Shown here: positions 60,383 through 64,000 of the stretch, one piece after another
Position numbering within the stretch: position 1 is the first letter of the stretch
Layout: every line of letters starts with the position of its first letter
Origin: Gordonia gummivorans
GTDB lineage: Bacteria; Actinomycetota; Actinomycetes; Mycobacteriales; Mycobacteriaceae
NCBI RefSeq assembly: GCF_022513585.1
Contig: NZ_JAKWBF010000019.1
Span: forward strand, 46,770-110,769
Direction of reading: 5' to 3'
Length of the DNA stretch: 64,000 bases
Translations under genes and position numbers: made by a program
The notes under the pieces: model-generated
What the model saw: only the letters and a program-made list of their open reading frames with translations
Database searches by the model: none
Told to the model about the DNA's origin: nothing

Positions 60383-61023
60383 GCGACGCGAACGATGCCC
60401 CCGCCGAAGTCGAGGATCCCCACGAGGGAGGCTTCCGTGCGCACACCGCGATCACCACGACGCGTGGCGGCCCGCGATACGCAGAGTTCAGCGAACAGGT
60501 GCGCGCGCTCATGGACAACGCGCGCTACGCGTGCCCCGAGGAGGGGCTCACCGACGAACTGATCGATGAGCTCGCCGCGATCAACGCGAAGCTCGCCGCC
60601 GTCCGGATCGACGAGTGGCATTCGCCGGCCGGCACCCGCATCGACCTGCCGTCGCGCGGCAACATCACGCTGCCGCCCTACACGGTGGACAGCTACAGCG
60701 AGGAGGGCGTGTTCGCCACCCTCACATTCCGCGACTTCCATCTCGGCGGCAACAACGCCGCGCATGGCGGTCACATCGCGGTCGCCTTCGACGACCTCGC
60801 CGGCTTCGCGTCGGCCGTCGCCATCCAGGGCGTCAGCCGCACCGCGTACCTCACCGTGCAGTATCGCTCGATCACGCCGTTGAACACACCGCTGCAGTGT
60901 CACACCTGGGCCGACAAGATCGATGGCCGCAAGGTGTATCTCAAAGGCACCCTGCACGACGGCGACCGACTGTGCGCCGAGATGGACGGACTTTTCATCA
61001 AGCTGAATCCAGGTCAGCCGTAA
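60379..61023 (+). CDS. PaaI-family hotdog thioesterase
   Basis: A 214-residue hotdog-fold protein with an N-terminal extension. The active region reads GGNNAAHGGHIAVAFDDLAG, matching the PaaI-type HGG and acidic residues, with LTVQYRSITPLNTPLQC downstream. PaaI-type enzymes hydrolyse acyl-CoA. Its position beside menB makes DHNA-CoA thioesterase activity plausible, but this is inference from context. GTG 60379 overlaps the preceding stop by four bases. Confidence 0.75.
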   Translation: MSDANDAPAEVEDPHEGGFRAHTAITTTRGGPRYAEFSEQVRALMDNARYACPEEGLTDELIDELAAINAKLAAVRIDEWHSPAGTRIDLPSRGNITLPPYTVDSYSEEGVFATLTFRDFHLGGNNAAHGGHIAVAFDDLAGFASAVAIQGVSRTAYLTVQYRSITPLNTPLQCHTWADKIDGRKVYLKGTLHDGDRLCAEMDGLFIKLNPGQP

Positions 61024-61316
61024 AGGTTTCAGATCTCGCACGGATGACACCGGTGATGGGTGTGGGCTGGATAATCCAGTCTGATGTCTTGAGTGGTATC
61101 ATTCGTGCGAACTCCTGTCTGTCCCCGAAATGGGGGACGGATTTGGTTGGTCTGTAGTTAGGCGACGAAAGTAGTTCGCGGGGAACGGCTTTCGATTTGG
61201 CAAATTGGTCTGAACAGGCGACATCTTCGGGGCATTGTCGTTGGCTGGTTCCTGCTAACTTCTGAGTCACCCGATTTCCTGGGAACCCTTTCTCCACCGA
61301 ATTGTTGGGGTCTTTC
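61024..61316. promoter_or_regulatory. 293-base region upstream of the secreted protein gene
   Basis: No gene is apparent. CTGGATAATCCAG near 61068-61080 is a palindrome, and GTCCCC (61121-61126) with GGGGAC (61133-61138) is a short hairpin. The region should hold the promoter of the gene at 61317. No recognised operator. Confidence 0.4.
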
Positions 61317-63614
61317 ATGACGAAGTCGTCTGTTCGGAAACTCACTCGTACCCGCCGTATCGTGGCGTCGTCGGGGATCGCGGCCGCGCTGTTGGCCGTT
61401 GCTCCGGTGGCCATCTCGGCCGCCGAGGACTCGCCCAGTGGATCGTCTTCCGAGAGCGATTCGTCCTCGGATTCGGCTGATTCGCAACCTGATTCGTCCA
61501 AGTCCGACGACGACGGCGATTCGCCGAAGAAGGACGAGGGTGGGGACTCGCCCACGAAGGACGACGCCGGTGACAACGACGCCGACAACGATGCCGGTTC
61601 TCCCTCGGGCGAGGCAGAACCCGATGGTGAGAAGGCAGAGACCGAACCGGCCGACAAGTCCGAGACTCCGGCCGAGAATACCACCGCCCCCAAGGTTGCC
61701 GAGACCACGCCCGACGTGACACAAACCGAGGTCACGACCCCCGCTCGTCGTACTCCCTCGGTGTTTCCTCGCCCGCACAAGACCTACACGGTGCCCGGGC
61801 TTTCCGACCCCGATCATGGGCACGACTCGGATGGCCCGCGGAAGCTGCGGAAGGTGGCCGGCCCGGTCGATGTCGCGGCGCCGGTGATTCCTGCTGCGCC
61901 CCTCGTCACTCCTGTGCTCGCTGACCGTGATGACGTCAAGTCCGAAACCGCCTACATCACAGCACTTCCCGTCAAGGTGAAAGAGGGCAAGGACGGAATT
62001 CTGAGCGCGTTCACCAGCGCAACGGGCAAGGGTGGGTTGATCCTGCTGAACCAGAGCGCGGTGGTTCTCGGTGTGCTGAATCGGCGGTCGCGAGGTGACG
62101 GCTCGGACTACCTCGGCATCCTCGGACCGGGAGAGCGGATGACGCTCCCGACACAGGTCGTTGCCACCGGGTCGCTCGGGAAGCACACCTGGGACGACGA
62201 AGCAGACGGCGTTGAACTGGATGAGCCGGTGGTGCAGTCGTTCTTGGAGAAGTCGGTGGTGCCGTATTCTGTGGAGGCGACGCTGGCCACGACGACGGCA
62301 AGCGATGCTGCCGCCGAGGACGAGGTCTACGATCCATTTGCTGAGTGGCTCTCGCCGTTCCCGGGCTACGTTGACCTACCGCTCCCCGGTCAGCCGGGCT
62401 ACCAGGTTGATCCGCGGGGGGTGGAGGTATACACCGGGGGTGCCCTTGCATCGAATCCGGACGGAATCTTCGATTTCGGCTACTCGGTTGAGTCCTGGGA
62501 AGCGGCAGCGGCGGGTGACTCCAGCAATGTCTACTTCACTCTCGACGACATGCCTCGCTGGCACTATGAAGGGTCGAGTTCCGTCAATTCGGAGTGGATC
62601 TCAGCGCTGGAAGCCGTGGCCTTCGTGGGCTTCTTCGACCCAGGGCTGACGCGGGAGCCGGGATACGCAGCGGGCTTTTATGATCCCGACTACAACGATC
62701 CCAACGAGTCGGTCTACTACACGAACATGACGGGTGATCCTGTGCTCGCAACGATCTACAGGTCGCAGGCAGGTGGTGCCAAGACGCTCGAACAGATCGA
62801 GTTGGATGCAGGTGATACGCTCGAAATCGAAAAGCCCCTTCCAATGACAAACAAGTTCGTAACTGTGCAAGCGCCTCGCGGTCCCGACGGTCGAGTCAAC
62901 ATCATCACGACACAAGCCCTCGGGTATCCGGAACTGACTCAGGACCTCCGAACGATCGACGTGCCCGGTAACCCTCCGTCGGGTAATCCGCAGTACGACA
63001 ATCTGGTCCTTCACTTTGCGACTAGCCACGTTGACTACTACTCGTTCGATCCGGGCACTGGGACACCAGACACGTGGGAGTTTGTCGCGACCCCACCGCC
63101 ACCTACTAATCCCCCGGTAATCGATCCAACAGAGCCGGAAGTGGCGTACAAGATCGCCCAGATCGAGCAGGTGCTGTCTAATGTTCTGAACTCGCAGGCG
63201 TATTCCTTCCTCGGCAACACGATGAACCTGGTCGGGACGATCCTCGGCAACGACGTCTTCACGAACGGTGCGCTGGCCGCAGACATAACCCGAATTGGCC
63301 TCCAACTCCAAATAGGCGAATACCGCCAAGCCGCGATCGGGATTGCTTCCGTGATTGTCGATGCGGTTGGCGAGGTCGCGAAAGGGCCAGCCAAGGTGAA
63401 TGCAGTTGTGACTCTCGTGGTCGCAGCGGCTCAGGTGGTCCTCTATACCGCCGACAAGGCTGCGGAGATCGATTGGAGCTCAAGCGGGGAAACGTGGCAG
63501 TTCCTTCGGGAGAACCCGGGAGTGGGCTTCGAGGAGCTAGGACGCGCCGTGCTCACAGTGGGCAACGAACTGGGCCTCAAACTTGCTGATGGGTTTCTTC
63601 GGGCAAAGGGATAA
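61317..63614 (+). CDS. large secreted protein with acidic Ser/Asp-rich linker
   Basis: A 765-residue protein. The signal peptide runs to about residue 36 (RIVASSGIAAALLAVAPVAI). Residues about 38-130 are a Ser/Asp/Glu-rich, low-complexity linker. The main part is unlike any family I recognise and has few cysteines. The C-terminal 150 residues are helical (KIAQIEQVLSNVLNSQAYSF, VNAVVTLVVAAAQVVLY) and may be membrane-associated. ATG 61317 follows a GGGG site at short distance and is preferred over 61302. Confidence 0.65.
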   Translation: MTKSSVRKLTRTRRIVASSGIAAALLAVAPVAISAAEDSPSGSSSESDSSSDSADSQPDSSKSDDDGDSPKKDEGGDSPTKDDAGDNDADNDAGSPSGEAEPDGEKAETEPADKSETPAENTTAPKVAETTPDVTQTEVTTPARRTPSVFPRPHKTYTVPGLSDPDHGHDSDGPRKLRKVAGPVDVAAPVIPAAPLVTPVLADRDDVKSETAYITALPVKVKEGKDGILSAFTSATGKGGLILLNQSAVVLGVLNRRSRGDGSDYLGILGPGERMTLPTQVVATGSLGKHTWDDEADGVELDEPVVQSFLEKSVVPYSVEATLATTTASDAAAEDEVYDPFAEWLSPFPGYVDLPLPGQPGYQVDPRGVEVYTGGALASNPDGIFDFGYSVESWEAAAAGDSSNVYFTLDDMPRWHYEGSSSVNSEWISALEAVAFVGFFDPGLTREPGYAAGFYDPDYNDPNESVYYTNMTGDPVLATIYRSQAGGAKTLEQIELDAGDTLEIEKPLPMTNKFVTVQAPRGPDGRVNIITTQALGYPELTQDLRTIDVPGNPPSGNPQYDNLVLHFATSHVDYYSFDPGTGTPDTWEFVATPPPPTNPPVIDPTEPEVAYKIAQIEQVLSNVLNSQAYSFLGNTMNLVGTILGNDVFTNGALAADITRIGLQLQIGEYRQAAIGIASVIVDAVGEVAKGPAKVNAVVTLVVAAAQVVLYTADKAAEIDWSSSGETWQFLRENPGVGFEELGRAVLTVGNELGLKLADGFLRAKG

Positions 63615-63621
63615 GTCAATC

Positions 63622-64000
63622 TTAGCGGTCCGGATTTGAAGTCGGTTGCGTTTGATTCTTTCTTTCGAGAATTTCGTTTGCGGGTTTGGTCCACACGAAT
63701 GGTTCGCAGGGTTGTTCTAGTTGGTGACGAATCGACGGATGGCAGCACGAGGTCGGGAACCTGGTGAAGGTGCCGCGGTGGATCGCCTGGCGTTGGATGG
63801 TGGTGGTGAACCATGCCTTGATCATGGTGATCTAGAACCCGGAGGTGGGTGTGAAATGCACTGTCAACCAGAGATTGTGGGCCGGCCAGTCCTTCACCTC
63901 GGCCTTCTTGTGGGGGCCGTAGCTGTCCATGACCAGGTACAGGTATTGGTCGAGATAGAGTTTGCGACGTATTTGCGGAAGGCAAGGAACGCACTTTGGC
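63622..64000 (-). pseudogene. decayed IS630-family transposase, cut by window edge
   Basis: The frame gives LYLVMDSYGPHKKAEV, KDWPAHNLWLTVHFTPTSGF and then TAG (63832-63834). It continues ITMIKAWFTTTIQRQAIHRG, TFTRF, after which frames shift; the end is CEPFVWTKPANEIL. These match IS630 transposases, with the C-terminal FTPTxxSW and QAIHRGTF regions recognisable. One nonsense codon here, a second (AAC TAG AAC) in the other frame, and frameshifts make it dead. The rest lies past 64000. Confidence 0.82.

Noticed and set aside
1..64000. CRISPR array, tRNA or rRNA genes
   Set aside because: No regular direct-repeat array was seen; intergenic gaps showed no cloverleaf or rRNA-like sequence by eye. 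A tRNAscan or covariance-model run could still find one.

Overview
The window looks like chromosome from a high-GC mycolic-acid actinomycete, most like Gordonia. This rests on GC-rich codon use, GTG starts, BldC-like and EspR-like regulators, a 13E12-type HNH/DUF222 protein, and dispersed palindromic repeats of a type I associate with Gordonia and relatives. From memory, the backbone follows the Mycobacterium tuberculosis order Rv0524-Rv0548c: hemL, histidine phosphatase, thioredoxin, ccdA, resB, ccsB, DUF4229, menA, menE, DUF3349, a small membrane protein, pitA and menB. Two large accessory blocks interrupt that backbone.

Layout. 1-2.9 kb: edge-truncated DUF218 protein, succinate-semialdehyde dehydrogenase and an SGNH lipoprotein. 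2.97-9.2 kb: hemL and the System II cytochrome c maturation genes, closing with a terminator and an inverted repeat. 9.4-12.1 kb: small regulators, DUF4229 and a Cds1-like PLP enzyme. 12.3-29.2 kb: an exopolysaccharide locus made of two divergent operons. The minus-strand operon has nine genes: GT2, polytopic polymerase-like protein, GH16, GT4, flippase, pyruvyl transferase, GT2, condensation-fold acyltransferase and lipoprotein hydrolase. The plus-strand operon has GT2, a second GH16 and a MacB-like ABC transporter. Stop/start overlaps of about four bases run through most of it.

29.2-34.7 kb: a WXG100-like/large-protein pair, an Uma2 nuclease, and a small HTH gene with a predicted leaderless promoter next to a double Clp-N protein with a Gly/Arg-rich insert. 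34.8-40.3 kb: menA, menE, two DUF3349 genes and pitA, with a possible PHO box. 40.5-59.1 kb: an accessory block between pitA and menB holding an LLM oxidoreductase, a tyrosinase with a DUF2182 membrane protein, the HNH protein, a group of unrecognised genes around a zinc peptidase, and a mobile-element cluster.

In the mobile cluster an undecaprenyl-phosphate sugar-transferase gene has lost its 5' end to an IS21-type remnant with a frameshifted istB. It is also split by an apparently intact IS1634/IS1549-like element flanked by a 21-bp target duplication. 57.9-64 kb: a degenerate-GGDEF/EAL protein, menB, a PaaI-type thioesterase, a large secreted acidic-linker protein and a decayed IS630-type transposase at the edge. 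I see no CRISPR array, rRNA or tRNA.

Menaquinone genes (menA, menE, menB and possibly the thioesterase), haem synthesis (hemL) and cytochrome c maturation share the backbone, so it carries respiratory-chain assembly. The accessory blocks carry surface polysaccharide, secretion-related and mobile functions.
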